7,576 nt of DNA. Origin: Xanthobacteraceae bacterium. Its GTDB lineage: Bacteria > Pseudomonadota > Alphaproteobacteria > Rhizobiales > Xanthobacteraceae. Below, piece by piece: positions 1 through 6,290 of this stretch. The number at the start of each line of letters is the position of its first letter. Positions within the stretch are counted from its first letter, which is position 1. Location of the stretch: NCBI GenBank assembly GCA_030040825.1, contig JASHSY010000340.1:1-7576 (forward strand), written 5' to 3'. The notes under the pieces were generated by a model that did not search any database, was not told the DNA's origin, and worked only from the letters and a program-made list of their open reading frames with translations. A program made the translations under genes and the position numbers.

Positions 1-1266
1 GCCGGCAACCGCACCGACGACGCGAGAAATCAGGGAGTCCACATTATCGCTCGGCTTGAGCGTCGCCAAGGTCACCGCCGTCTCGATGCCGCCTTGTTTT
101 GTGTCCGGGGCCAGCATGGTTTGCCGCAACACGTTGGCAATCCGCCGAGCGATGACATGGGCGGCGCGCAGATCGGTCTCGGTGAACACCGCGAAAATCG
201 AATGATCGGCCTCGCGGCAAGCGAAATCGACTTGCCGCATCAGGCGCGCCACCAGCCGTGCCGCGTCAAGGCTCACGCGCCGGTCGACCTTTTCGAAGGC
301 AAAGCGTGCAATCGACAGGCCAACGCCACGCTTTTCGGCGTCATCCACCGCGCGGTTGAGATCGCGCCAGAATGCATCGTGGGCAAGCAGCCCGGTATTC
401 GGATCGAGCATACCCTTCGCATCGAGCGATTTGAGCATGCGCTTGAGCCGCTGCCCAAAGGCATGCAGCCGCACGAACGGCAGGAAACGGTCGACCAGGC
501 GCTCCGGCCCTTCCGCCACGCGGTCGAGATTGGGCAGATGCTGATAAAAATCCTCGAGCGTCTCCGGATGGCCGCCAAGCACCGCGACCGGGAGGTCGCG
601 AAAGCGTACGTCTTCGGCGAGCACGGTCAGCAAAGCTTCGACGATGCGCGGGCCGAAGCCGTCGCCGATCACCATGCCGTCGATGTCGCGGGCATTGAGC
701 GCACGCGCGGCGCTCTCGACGCTGAGCGCGCCGACGAGGCCCACACGCTCGCCAACGGCGACGCCGAGCGCCGGATAGGAGCGGCCGCGGCCGGCAACGA
801 GGACGGTCGCTTCTTCGAGTGCGTCGGTCTGCGGCAGCTCCGGCGGCGTCTCGCCATGCGCGGCGAGCGTCTGCGTGCGGCGGAGCACCGTTGCATGCAG
901 CGTGCGCACGCGCAGTGCTGCGCTCAGTCGCCGCGCGATCCGCACCGCCGGCACGGCGGCGGAGATCACCAGCGCATCGGGGAACGGCCCCGCGGCGTCA
1001 TCGCGGGTGCGGGCGACCACCGGCATGTAAGCGCCATCGCCGGCCTTGAGCCGGTCGGTGAGCGCTTTCGCGAAATGTTCGGCGCGCGAGGCGTCGGCGC
1101 AAGGCTCCGCCAGCACCACGGCCTCCGGCGTGACCGAAGCGAGCGCACCGTCGGCGTCCGCCCAGCCGGTTTCGATGATCGGAAAAGCGCCGGCATCGCG
1201 CAGCGCCTCGACGACATCCGGCGCGGGGCTGTCGGAAATAACGAGGAACGGGCCTTGCAACGACAT
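1..1266 (-). CDS. REC-REC-GGDEF-like protein with degenerate active site, probable c-di-GMP receptor (PopA/PleD-like), C-terminus cut by window edge
   Basis: Reading starts at an ATG at 1266 and stays open for 422 codons to the left edge, so the C-terminus is missing. Residues about 5-125 and 148-275 look like two response-regulator receiver folds: the second has an Asp at D202 in the phospho-acceptor region and a 'DLPVAVLGG' strand, but lacks the usual Thr and Lys. A GGDEF domain begins at about 283 with DPNTGL (288-293), matching the family's DxLTGL. The active-site loop that should read GGDEF/GGEEF is ADHSI (353-357), so cyclase activity is unlikely. The inhibitory-site motif RxxD is kept as RQVD (344-347), at the same distance from the loop as in PleD. 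By family knowledge this pattern suggests c-di-GMP binding without synthesis, as in Caulobacter PopA. The gene is third in a minus-strand cluster, 85 bases after the ANL-like gene. Only about 20-30 residues of the domain are probably missing. No strong ribosome binding site is visible. The domain is well supported; the receptor role is inferred. Confidence 0.85.
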   Translation of the reverse strand, partial: MSLQGPFLVISDSPAPDVVEALRDAGAFPIIETGWADADGALASVTPEAVVLAEPCADASRAEHFAKALTDRLKAGDGAYMPVVARTRDDAAGPFPDALVISAAVPAVRIARRLSAALRVRTLHATVLRRTQTLAAHGETPPELPQTDALEEATVLVAGRGRSYPALGVAVGERVGLVGALSVESAARALNARDIDGMVIGDGFGPRIVEALLTVLAEDVRFRDLPVAVLGGHPETLEDFYQHLPNLDRVAEGPERLVDRFLPFVRLHAFGQRLKRMLKSLDAKGMLDPNTGLLAHDAFWRDLNRAVDDAEKRGVGLSIARFAFEKVDRRVSLDAARLVARLMRQVDFACREADHSIFAVFTETDLRAAHVIARRIANVLRQTMLAPDTKQGGIETAVTLATLKPSDNVDSLISRVVGAVAG

Positions 1267-1287
1267 CGGGAACGCTAAACGCTATTT

Positions 1288-1315
1288 CTTTTAGGTGACC
1301 GGCCGACCATGCCAA
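1288..1315 (-). promoter_or_regulatory. Possible sigma70-type promoter for the GGDEF-like gene
   Basis: Reading on the minus strand, TTGGCA (1315-1310) is followed after 16 bases by TAAAAG (1293-1288), and the ATG of the GGDEF-like gene lies about 21 bases further on. The -35 box matches consensus at 5 of 6 positions and the -10 box at 4 of 6. Such matches occur by chance, so this is only a candidate for independent expression of the third gene of the cluster. Confidence 0.25.
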
Positions 1316-1353
1316 AGCGGCCTTAACGCCCCGTCAATAAGGGGCAGCGCTTT
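1314..1353 (-). terminator. Two-tier stem-loop after the ANL-like gene, possible attenuator or mRNA processing site
   Basis: Just after the stop codon of the ANL-like gene there is a perfect inner stem, GCCCC (1328-1332) with GGGGC (1341-1345), around an 8-base loop. It is enclosed by an outer perfect stem AAAGCG (1314-1319) with CGCTTT (1348-1353). No run of T follows on the minus strand, so it is not a classical intrinsic terminator. It may reduce read-through into the GGDEF-like gene or stabilise the upstream message. Confidence 0.35.
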
Positions 1354-2812
1354 AACCGCTGAAGGCGGCAACGACGAGCGGATTGACACCGATGGCGGCA
1401 AGCGCCGCCCGCATCGTGGCCTGGTCGGACGCGCGGCCGATCAGCCGCTGGCCGACAATCGGATCGGGCGATGCGATGAGCGTGGCGGCGCCGTCGATCC
1501 GCCGCACCACCTCGGTGAGGCCGCCGAGCGGGAAGCGATAGCCGCCGACCGTAACCATGCCGGCCGGCGGTGCGGTGACAATGAGTCCGGCAGTCGTGGA
1601 TTCGAAGCGGCAGGGATAGCCGGTGTCGATCCAGCCGTCGGGCCCGATCTTGAAGTAAGGCAGGTCGGATCGCTCGATGCCGGGCGGAAAGAGGCGATGC
1701 GGCACCAGCGGGCCGCGCAGCGCCAGTGTGCCGACCGCGGTGCGCGCGACTTCGACGGCGCCCCGGTTCGCGAGAAGCGGATGGGGCCGACCGGCGTTAT
1801 CGCGGCGCGACGCAATCATGCCGGCTTCACCGAAGATCGAGACGTCGGTAAGGCTGATGTCGCTTTCGCGCCAGGCTGGACCGGCGTCGAGCCGTTCCGG
1901 CGAACGCCATGCCGCGATCACGCTGATATTGCTTTCGACCGCGAGTGCCCCGGTTTCAGCGATGCCAAACGCAAGTGGGCCGGGCACAATCAGCGCGGCG
2001 CAGCGGTCCGCCCGGCGTTGATGAACCAAACGGCCCGGCTCGAACGGGTGATGCAACGTCAGAATCCCGCCGCCGATGAGCCACGGCAGCAGCGTCAGGC
2101 AGATGCCGGAGAACGATGCCGGCGTGATGGCCGACAGCACGCCGCCCTCCGGCGTCAGCGCGGTTTCGCGCGTGATCGCCATGCCTCCGGCCAGGAGTTC
2201 GCGATGGGTGCGTGCGACCGGCACGATGCCGCCGTCGCCGATGTCGAAGGTGATTGCGGCGAGACGGGTATCGGCATCGTCGGTTCGGTGATGATCCGCC
2301 AACGCGGCCGGCTCGCCCGCGCCTGCCGTGATGAGATCGTCGAATGCTACGACCCCGTCGGGAAGGGCTTGGCCGAATGCGCAAACATAACGGATGGAAA
2401 ACACGTCGGCTGCAACGCCCATGGCAAATTGCGCATGATTGAACGCGCCGACACGCCCGCAGGTGATCAGCGCTTTGGCGCCGATGCGCGCTAGCGCGGC
2501 AACCGCCTCGGCATGCCGCCACAGAAGCGGCAGCGGCGCCGCGGTCATTCCGGCGCGCAAGACGCCGAGCAGGACGAGAATGTTTTCCACGATATTGGGC
2601 AACTGGATGCCGACGATGGCGTCGCTCGGCAATCCCATGCCGTGCAATTGCGCAGCGATGGCATCGACCGCGTCGTCAGCTTCCGCAAAACTCAGTCGAC
2701 GCGGCGTGCCGTCGGTAAAGCTCGATCGGTTCGACGCGTCGGCCAGCGCCGGCGCCTGCGGCGAACAGGCGACGCGGGCGCGGAACAGCGCATCGATGGT
2801 CGGGCCGGTCAT
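1352..2812 (-). CDS. Divergent AMP-binding (ANL superfamily) acyl-CoA synthetase-like protein, probably catalytically degenerate
   Basis: 486 residues from an ATG at 2812 that overlaps the TGA of the upstream solute-binding protein gene by four bases (ATGA), which suggests translational coupling. That overlap is why this start is preferred over an in-frame start at 2911, which would lie deep inside the upstream gene. The ANL fold is recognisable: an N-terminal region with 'IVGIQLPNIVENIL' (66-79); a P-loop region at 187-204 ending in THRELL; 'DGWIDTGYPCRF' (392-403) at the A7 motif; and a small C-terminal subdomain with 'GGYRFPLGGLTEVVRRI' (423-439), resembling the GxxVxPxEVE segment. Signature residues are missing. 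The TSGTTGxPKG loop reads like DIGDGGIVP with no Lys; YGxTE has become FGEAG (327-331); TGD has become TGY (397-399); and the protein ends without the A10 catalytic Lys motif. Known family members activate carboxylic acids with ATP. This one probably does not do so in the usual way, and no substrate can be assigned. Confidence 0.87.
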   Translation of the reverse strand: MTGPTIDALFRARVACSPQAPALADASNRSSFTDGTPRRLSFAEADDAVDAIAAQLHGMGLPSDAIVGIQLPNIVENILVLLGVLRAGMTAAPLPLLWRHAEAVAALARIGAKALITCGRVGAFNHAQFAMGVAADVFSIRYVCAFGQALPDGVVAFDDLITAGAGEPAALADHHRTDDADTRLAAITFDIGDGGIVPVARTHRELLAGGMAITRETALTPEGGVLSAITPASFSGICLTLLPWLIGGGILTLHHPFEPGRLVHQRRADRCAALIVPGPLAFGIAETGALAVESNISVIAAWRSPERLDAGPAWRESDISLTDVSIFGEAGMIASRRDNAGRPHPLLANRGAVEVARTAVGTLALRGPLVPHRLFPPGIERSDLPYFKIGPDGWIDTGYPCRFESTTAGLIVTAPPAGMVTVGGYRFPLGGLTEVVRRIDGAATLIASPDPIVGQRLIGRASDQATMRAALAAIGVNPLVVAAFSG

Positions 2813-4647
2813 GGCAGCGCCCGCTGTTTTTGCCGCCACCAGGTTTCCGGCAAATAACCGAACAGCGAGGTGCGGGCCGGATGCGCGATGGTGTTCCAGC
2901 GCGCCACCCACTGCTCGGGCAGATAAAACAGCGGCACGACATAACAGCCGGAAATCAGCACGCGATCGAGCGCGCGCACGGCGGCGACAAACTCCGGCTG
3001 CGCGCGCGCGCGCAACAGCGCGGCGATCATCGCGTCGACTGCCGGGCTTTTTACGCCCATATAGTTGCGCGAGCCCTGTTCGTCGGCAGCCGCCGAGCCG
3101 AAATAGATGGTTTGTTCGTTGCCGGGCGACAGCGACTCTTCCCAGCGGTACTCGATCATGTCGAAATCGAAGGCGAGCCGGCGCTGATCATATTGCACCG
3201 CATCGACCAGCCGTACCTGCGCGCGGATGCCGGCGCGGGCAAGATTGTCCGCGAAGGCGAGTGCAAGCCGCTCCTCGTCGCGGCTCATCACCATGATCTC
3301 GAAGGCGAGCGGCCGGCCGTCCGCGCGCGCGCGCAATTCGGTGCCTTTGAGCTCGTAGCCGGCGGCGGTCAACAGCGCGAGCGCCTGGTGCAGGCTTTTG
3401 CGGTCGCGGCCCGAGCCGTCGCTCGTCGGCGGCGACCAGGTGCCGTCGAGTACGTCGGCGCGCACCGACCCCGGGAACGGCGCCAAGAGCGCGCGTTCGC
3501 GTGCGTCGGCGGGGCGATGAAACGCCGACAGTTCGGAACCGTCGAAGAAACTCGCGCTGCGCCGGTAGAGGCCGAAGAAAAAATTACGGTTGACCCACGC
3601 GGCGTCGAACAAGAGTGCGATCGCCTGCCGCACACGGATGTCGGCGAAGACCGCGCGTCGGGTGTTGAACACGAAGTTCGAGGCAAGCTTCGGCTGGCCG
3701 CTGGCGAACGCCTCCTTGACGATGCGCCCGTCGCGCACCGCCGGGATGTCGTAGCCGGTCTGCCAGCGGCTTGGGTCTTGCTCGGCGCGCACGTCGTAAA
3801 GGCCGGTCTTGAACGCTTCGAAGAACGCGTTGGCGTCGCGATAATAGTCGAAGCGCATTTCAGCGAAATTCCACAGCCCGCGATTGATCGGCAACGCACG
3901 CCCCCAATAATTCGGATCGCGTTTGAGCGTGATGCTTTTACCAAGATCGACATCGGCGACGACGTAGGGGCCGCTGCCGATCGGTTTTGTCAGCGTCGAA
4001 TCCTCGAAGGTAGCAACGTCGATCGCGTGCCGCGGCAATACCGGCATCAGGCCAAGGATGAGCGGCAATTCGCGATCGTTACCGGCGCCGAGGTCGAAAC
4101 GTACCGTGCGCTCATCGAGCGCCTGCGCTTTCACCACCTTGGAATAATAGGTGCGGTGGGTAGGGCGACCGTGATCGCGCAACAGCTGCCAAGAGAACAC
4201 CACGTCGTCGGCGGTGACCGGTGTGCCGTCGGAGAAATGCGCCGCCGGATCGATTGAAAAAGTGACGTAGCTGCGCGCATCGTCGGTCTCGATGGTGCGC
4301 GCGAGCAGGCCGTAAAGCGTGAACGGCTCATCGTAGCCGCGCGCCATTAAGCTTTCGATGACATAGCCGCGTATCGACTGAACCGGGATGCCTTTAACGA
4401 TGAGCGGATTAAGGCTGTCAAAGGTGCCCAGTACACCTTGCACGAGTCGCCCGCCCTGTGGTGCATCGGGGTCGGCATAGGGCGCTACGGAAAAGTTATT
4501 GGGCATTGCCGGCGTGCCGTGCATGGCGATGGCATGTACCGCTTCCGCGGTTGCCGGCGCAGCCGCGGCGAATACACCAATGCCGCTCAGGATTGCCACT
4601 ATCGCCGGCAAGGCGGCGCGGGCGGTTGCGGCGGCGGCATGAAGCAT
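2809..4647 (-). CDS. Periplasmic extracellular solute-binding protein, family 5, YejA-like (peptide/oligopeptide ABC transporter component)
   Basis: 612 residues from the ATG at 4647; an in-frame TTG at 4680 would add 11 residues, and neither start has a clear Shine-Dalgarno sequence. Residues about 10-36 form a hydrophobic signal peptide ending in ATA-EA, so export to the periplasm is expected. The mature protein opens with 'AIAMHGTPAMP' and 'PYADPDAPQGGRL', followed by 'FDSLNPLIVKG' (about 76-86), the YejA-type beginning of family 5 binding proteins. Further typical segments are 'FSDGTPVTADDVVFSW', 'PIGSGPYVV', 'RDPNYWGRALPINRG' and 'DYYRDANAFFEAFKTG'. Length is normal for the family and no frameshift is seen. 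YejA-type proteins deliver peptides, including microcin C-like peptides, to an inner-membrane ABC transporter. No permease or ATPase gene lies in this window, so partners must be elsewhere or beyond the left edge. It is first in the minus-strand cluster and overlaps the next gene by four bases. The exact ligand is unknown. Confidence 0.93.
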   Translation of the reverse strand: MLHAAAATARAALPAIVAILSGIGVFAAAAPATAEAVHAIAMHGTPAMPNNFSVAPYADPDAPQGGRLVQGVLGTFDSLNPLIVKGIPVQSIRGYVIESLMARGYDEPFTLYGLLARTIETDDARSYVTFSIDPAAHFSDGTPVTADDVVFSWQLLRDHGRPTHRTYYSKVVKAQALDERTVRFDLGAGNDRELPLILGLMPVLPRHAIDVATFEDSTLTKPIGSGPYVVADVDLGKSITLKRDPNYWGRALPINRGLWNFAEMRFDYYRDANAFFEAFKTGLYDVRAEQDPSRWQTGYDIPAVRDGRIVKEAFASGQPKLASNFVFNTRRAVFADIRVRQAIALLFDAAWVNRNFFFGLYRRSASFFDGSELSAFHRPADARERALLAPFPGSVRADVLDGTWSPPTSDGSGRDRKSLHQALALLTAAGYELKGTELRARADGRPLAFEIMVMSRDEERLALAFADNLARAGIRAQVRLVDAVQYDQRRLAFDFDMIEYRWEESLSPGNEQTIYFGSAAADEQGSRNYMGVKSPAVDAMIAALLRARAQPEFVAAVRALDRVLISGCYVVPLFYLPEQWVARWNTIAHPARTSLFGYLPETWWRQKQRALP

Positions 4648-4904
4648 GGGATCGGCGCGATTCGGCTGGGCAAGAGTCAATGTAACAGAACGTGCGGTAA
4701 ACGCTTTATCTCACGGCCAAAGTGAGCTATCGGGAGGACGCGAAGCGGGTCGCGGTGTCACGCTGTTGCCGCAATCTGCGCCGAATGACCGCTGAACAAG
4801 GGGAACCACGCTCGGCGCGCGCGCCGGCGAGTGCCAGCAAGTTTAGAGGCCAAATCGGTCAGCGTCGATTTGCGGCGGCACACCAAAACGAGGGACTGCA
4901 TCTC
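4648..4904. promoter_or_regulatory. Divergent intergenic region between the binding-protein cluster and the IalB-family gene
   Basis: No convincing gene lies here, although it should hold the promoters of both flanking transcription units. The only clear symmetric element is CTCAC (4710-4714) and GTGAG (4722-4726) around seven bases, a possible operator or hairpin. Just before the plus-strand start at 4905, GAGGGA (4890-4895) is a reasonable ribosome binding site for the IalB-family gene. I could not place -35/-10 boxes with confidence for either direction. Confidence 0.5.
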
Positions 4905-5798
4905 ATGACCTATTGGACTGCGTCGGCTGCGGCAATGCCGACGAGCCGGACGCTCGCAGCCGCTTTCGTCAGGACAATTGCGCTGGGCGTACCGCTGACG
5001 GTCGCGCTTGCATTGGCGCTCGGTACGCACGCATACGCGCAGACCAATACCACGCCATCCGCGCAAGCGGTGCCCGCCGCCAAGCCGAAGCCGGCCAGGA
5101 AATCAAAATCCAAGGAAAAGGAAGTGCAGCAGACTGCCCCGGCAGCCCCTGCGCCAAGCGGTGAGCAGCCCGCGGCCGGTGGCGTCCAGGGCCAGACGGT
5201 TCAGAACGGTCAGCAGCAGGTGCAGCTGATTTTCTCGCCATGGACGAAATTCTGTCTCAAGGGCGCGCCGGGCCAACCGCCGGACCCGAATGCGAGGGAA
5301 GTCTGCTTTACCGGCAAGGATGCGCGCGTCGAGTCCGGCCAGCCGGTGGTGGCGGCCGTGCTGATCGAGCCTCAGGGCATGGATAAAAAGTTGCTGCGCG
5401 TGACTCTGCCCTTGGGCATGCAGCTCGCGCACGGCACCCGCGTGATCATTGACCAGAACCAGCCGATGACGGCGCCGTACGTTATCTGTTTCACCAACGG
5501 CTGCATGGCCGACTACGAGGCCAATGCCGAGCTGATTGGCAAACTGAAAAAAGGGCAGGGGCTTGTGATCCAAGCCATCAATGCGACCGGACAGCCGATC
5601 AGCATCGTGATGCCGCTCACCGACTTCGCTAAGGCCTATGACGGTCCGCCGACCGATCCCAAGGTGTTCGAGGAGCAGCAAAAGAAACTGCAAGAAGAGC
5701 TGCAACGCCGCGCCGATGAAGCGCGCAAGAAGCTCGAGAGCCAGCAGGGTGCGCCAACCTCCTCGGCTGCGCCTCCGCCCGGCGGCAAAGCCCAATAG
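4905..5798 (+). CDS. Invasion-associated locus B (IalB) family exported protein with C-terminal coiled coil
   Basis: 297 residues from an ATG at 4905 with GAGGGA nine bases upstream. An in-frame GTG at 4722 would add 61 residues ahead of the signal peptide and lacks a ribosome binding site, so it is rejected. Residues about 15-45 are a signal peptide ending AYA|QT, placing the protein in the periplasm or envelope. A low-complexity linker follows (about 46-104): Ala/Pro-rich with a Lys cluster 'KPARKSKSKEKE', then Gln/Gly-rich. The IalB domain spans about 105-252, from 'VQLIFSPWTKFCLKG' through 'PYVICFTNGCMADYEANAEL'. Its four cysteines (C117, C134, C195, C200) could form two disulfides. Residues 254-280 are a charged Glu/Lys/Arg/Gln helix, probably a short coiled coil, before a Pro/Ser/Gly tail. 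IalB was named for erythrocyte invasion in Bartonella, but the family is widespread in free-living alphaproteobacteria and its biochemical role is unclear. The gene is monocistronic here. Confidence 0.9.
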   Translation: MTYWTASAAAMPTSRTLAAAFVRTIALGVPLTVALALALGTHAYAQTNTTPSAQAVPAAKPKPARKSKSKEKEVQQTAPAAPAPSGEQPAAGGVQGQTVQNGQQQVQLIFSPWTKFCLKGAPGQPPDPNAREVCFTGKDARVESGQPVVAAVLIEPQGMDKKLLRVTLPLGMQLAHGTRVIIDQNQPMTAPYVICFTNGCMADYEANAELIGKLKKGQGLVIQAINATGQPISIVMPLTDFAKAYDGPPTDPKVFEEQQKKLQEELQRRADEARKKLESQQGAPTSSAAPPPGGKAQ

Positions 5799-5810
5799 GC
5801 CGGTTGGCCT
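5797..5810 (+). repeat. Small hairpin AGGCC-GGTT-GGCCT overlapping the stop of the IalB-family gene
   Basis: AGGCC (5797-5801) pairs perfectly with GGCCT (5806-5810) around a four-base loop, and the stem begins inside the TAG stop at 5796-5798. A second short stem, CATCG (5817-5821) with CGATG (5827-5831), follows. There is no T-run, so these are mRNA 3'-end structures of uncertain role. Confidence 0.35.
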
Positions 5811-5837
5811 CATCATCATCGGGTGACGATGCAGGGT

Positions 5838-5856
5838 ACCGCCGCCAGGTGGCGGT
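5838..5856 (+). terminator. Strong GC-rich hairpin downstream of the IalB-family gene, possible terminator
   Basis: ACCGCCGC (5838-5845) pairs with GTGGCGGT (5849-5856) with one G-U wobble and a three-base loop, 40 bases after the stop codon. It is the most stable-looking structure between the two convergent genes. It lacks a following T-run, so Rho-assisted termination or 3'-end protection is as likely as intrinsic termination. Confidence 0.4.
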
Positions 5857-5898
5857 GGACGATTAGGCGCGGAAGGCTTGCCCCGAATAGCTTGCCAG

Positions 5899-5918
5899 TG
5901 CGCTCTTCGATTAGCGCA
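5899..5918 (-). terminator. Hairpin downstream of hspQ, possible terminator
   Basis: TGCGCT (5899-5904) and AGCGCA (5913-5918) are perfect inverted repeats with an 8-base loop, about 20 bases past the hspQ stop on the minus strand. A neighbouring 6-base inverted repeat, AGCCGT (5918-5923) with ACGGCT (5934-5939), overlaps the hspQ stop codon itself and shares one base with this stem, so the two may be alternatives. No T-run follows. Confidence 0.35.
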
Positions 5919-5937
5919 GCCGTGTGGTAAACAACGG

Positions 5938-6282
5938 CTAGTGGGTGTTTGATTGACGCGGGCGATAACTGCCCTTGCCGTCATGAACGAAAATCTCGGC
6001 GACTTGCGGATGGCGCAGCGGTTCGCCGCTTAAGTCCGGCAGCAGGTTTTGTTCGGAGACATAAGCGACATATTCGGTTTCGTCGTTTTCGGCGAACAGA
6101 TGATAGAACGGCTGATCCTTATGCGGACGCACGTCCACCGGGATGGACTCGTACCATTCTTCGGTGTTGCTGAAGATTGGGTCGATGTCGAAGACGACGC
6201 CGCGGAACGGAAACAGGCGGTGTCGTACCACCTGGCCGATCTGATATTTAGCGCTGCGAATCTTGTTCGTGATAGCCGGCAC
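5938..6282 (-). CDS. hspQ: Heat shock protein HspQ (YccV-like, hemimethylated-DNA-binding family)
   Basis: 114 residues from a GTG start at 6282, chosen because a near-perfect Shine-Dalgarno GGAGG (6296-6292) lies nine bases upstream and the family begins at this point. The YccV-like domain covers about 10-107. Characteristic segments are 'KYQIGQVVRHRLFPFRGVV' (12-30), 'FDIDP' (31-35), 'RPHKDQPFYHLFAEND' (52-67), 'YVAYVSEQNLL' (71-81) and 'HPQVAEIF' (91-98). Length is close to the E. coli protein (about 105 residues). In enterobacteria HspQ is a small cytoplasmic heat-shock protein reported to affect DnaA stability and to enhance degradation of particular substrates by Lon protease. The same role here is inferred by homology. 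It lies 116 bases after the lyase gene in the same direction and converges on the IalB-family gene. No heat-shock sigma-factor promoter was recognised with confidence. Confidence 0.94.
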   Translation of the reverse strand: MPAITNKIRSAKYQIGQVVRHRLFPFRGVVFDIDPIFSNTEEWYESIPVDVRPHKDQPFYHLFAENDETEYVAYVSEQNLLPDLSGEPLRHPQVAEIFVHDGKGSYRPRQSNTH

Positions 6283-6290
6283 TCTTTAGA

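Noticed and set aside
353..544. Possible active diguanylate cyclase reading of the GGDEF-like gene
   Set aside because: The family start motif is present here, but the loop encoded near 196-210 lacks the GGDEF/GGEEF residues needed for metal and GTP handling, so an active cyclase was not called.
94..1278. Long plus-strand open frame of 394 codons
   Set aside because: It lies opposite the REC-REC-GGDEF-like gene. Its translation is rich in Arg, His and Ala with no recognisable domain, as expected from the complement of a GC-rich gene.
1295..2494. Long plus-strand open frame of 399 codons
   Set aside because: Antisense to the ANL-like gene, with no domain and low-complexity charged composition; the minus-strand reading has clear ANL architecture.
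2813..2911. N-terminal extension of the ANL-like protein to a start at 2911
   Set aside because: It would overlap about 100 bases of the binding-protein gene and adds residues without ANL similarity. The ATGA overlap at 2812-2809 is a far more typical start.
2830..4257. Long plus-strand open frame of 475 codons
   Set aside because: Antisense to the YejA-like binding protein, which is unmistakable on the minus strand. The frame shows no motif and is a codon-bias shadow.
4648..4680. TTG start for the binding protein at 4680
   Set aside because: Not excluded, but TTG is the rarer start, no Shine-Dalgarno sequence precedes it, and the added 11 residues are polar and unnecessary before the signal peptide that begins at the ATG.
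4722..4904. Upstream GTG start for the IalB-family protein
   Set aside because: It would put 61 polar residues in front of a good signal peptide and has no ribosome binding site; the ATG at 4905 has GAGGGA at suitable spacing.
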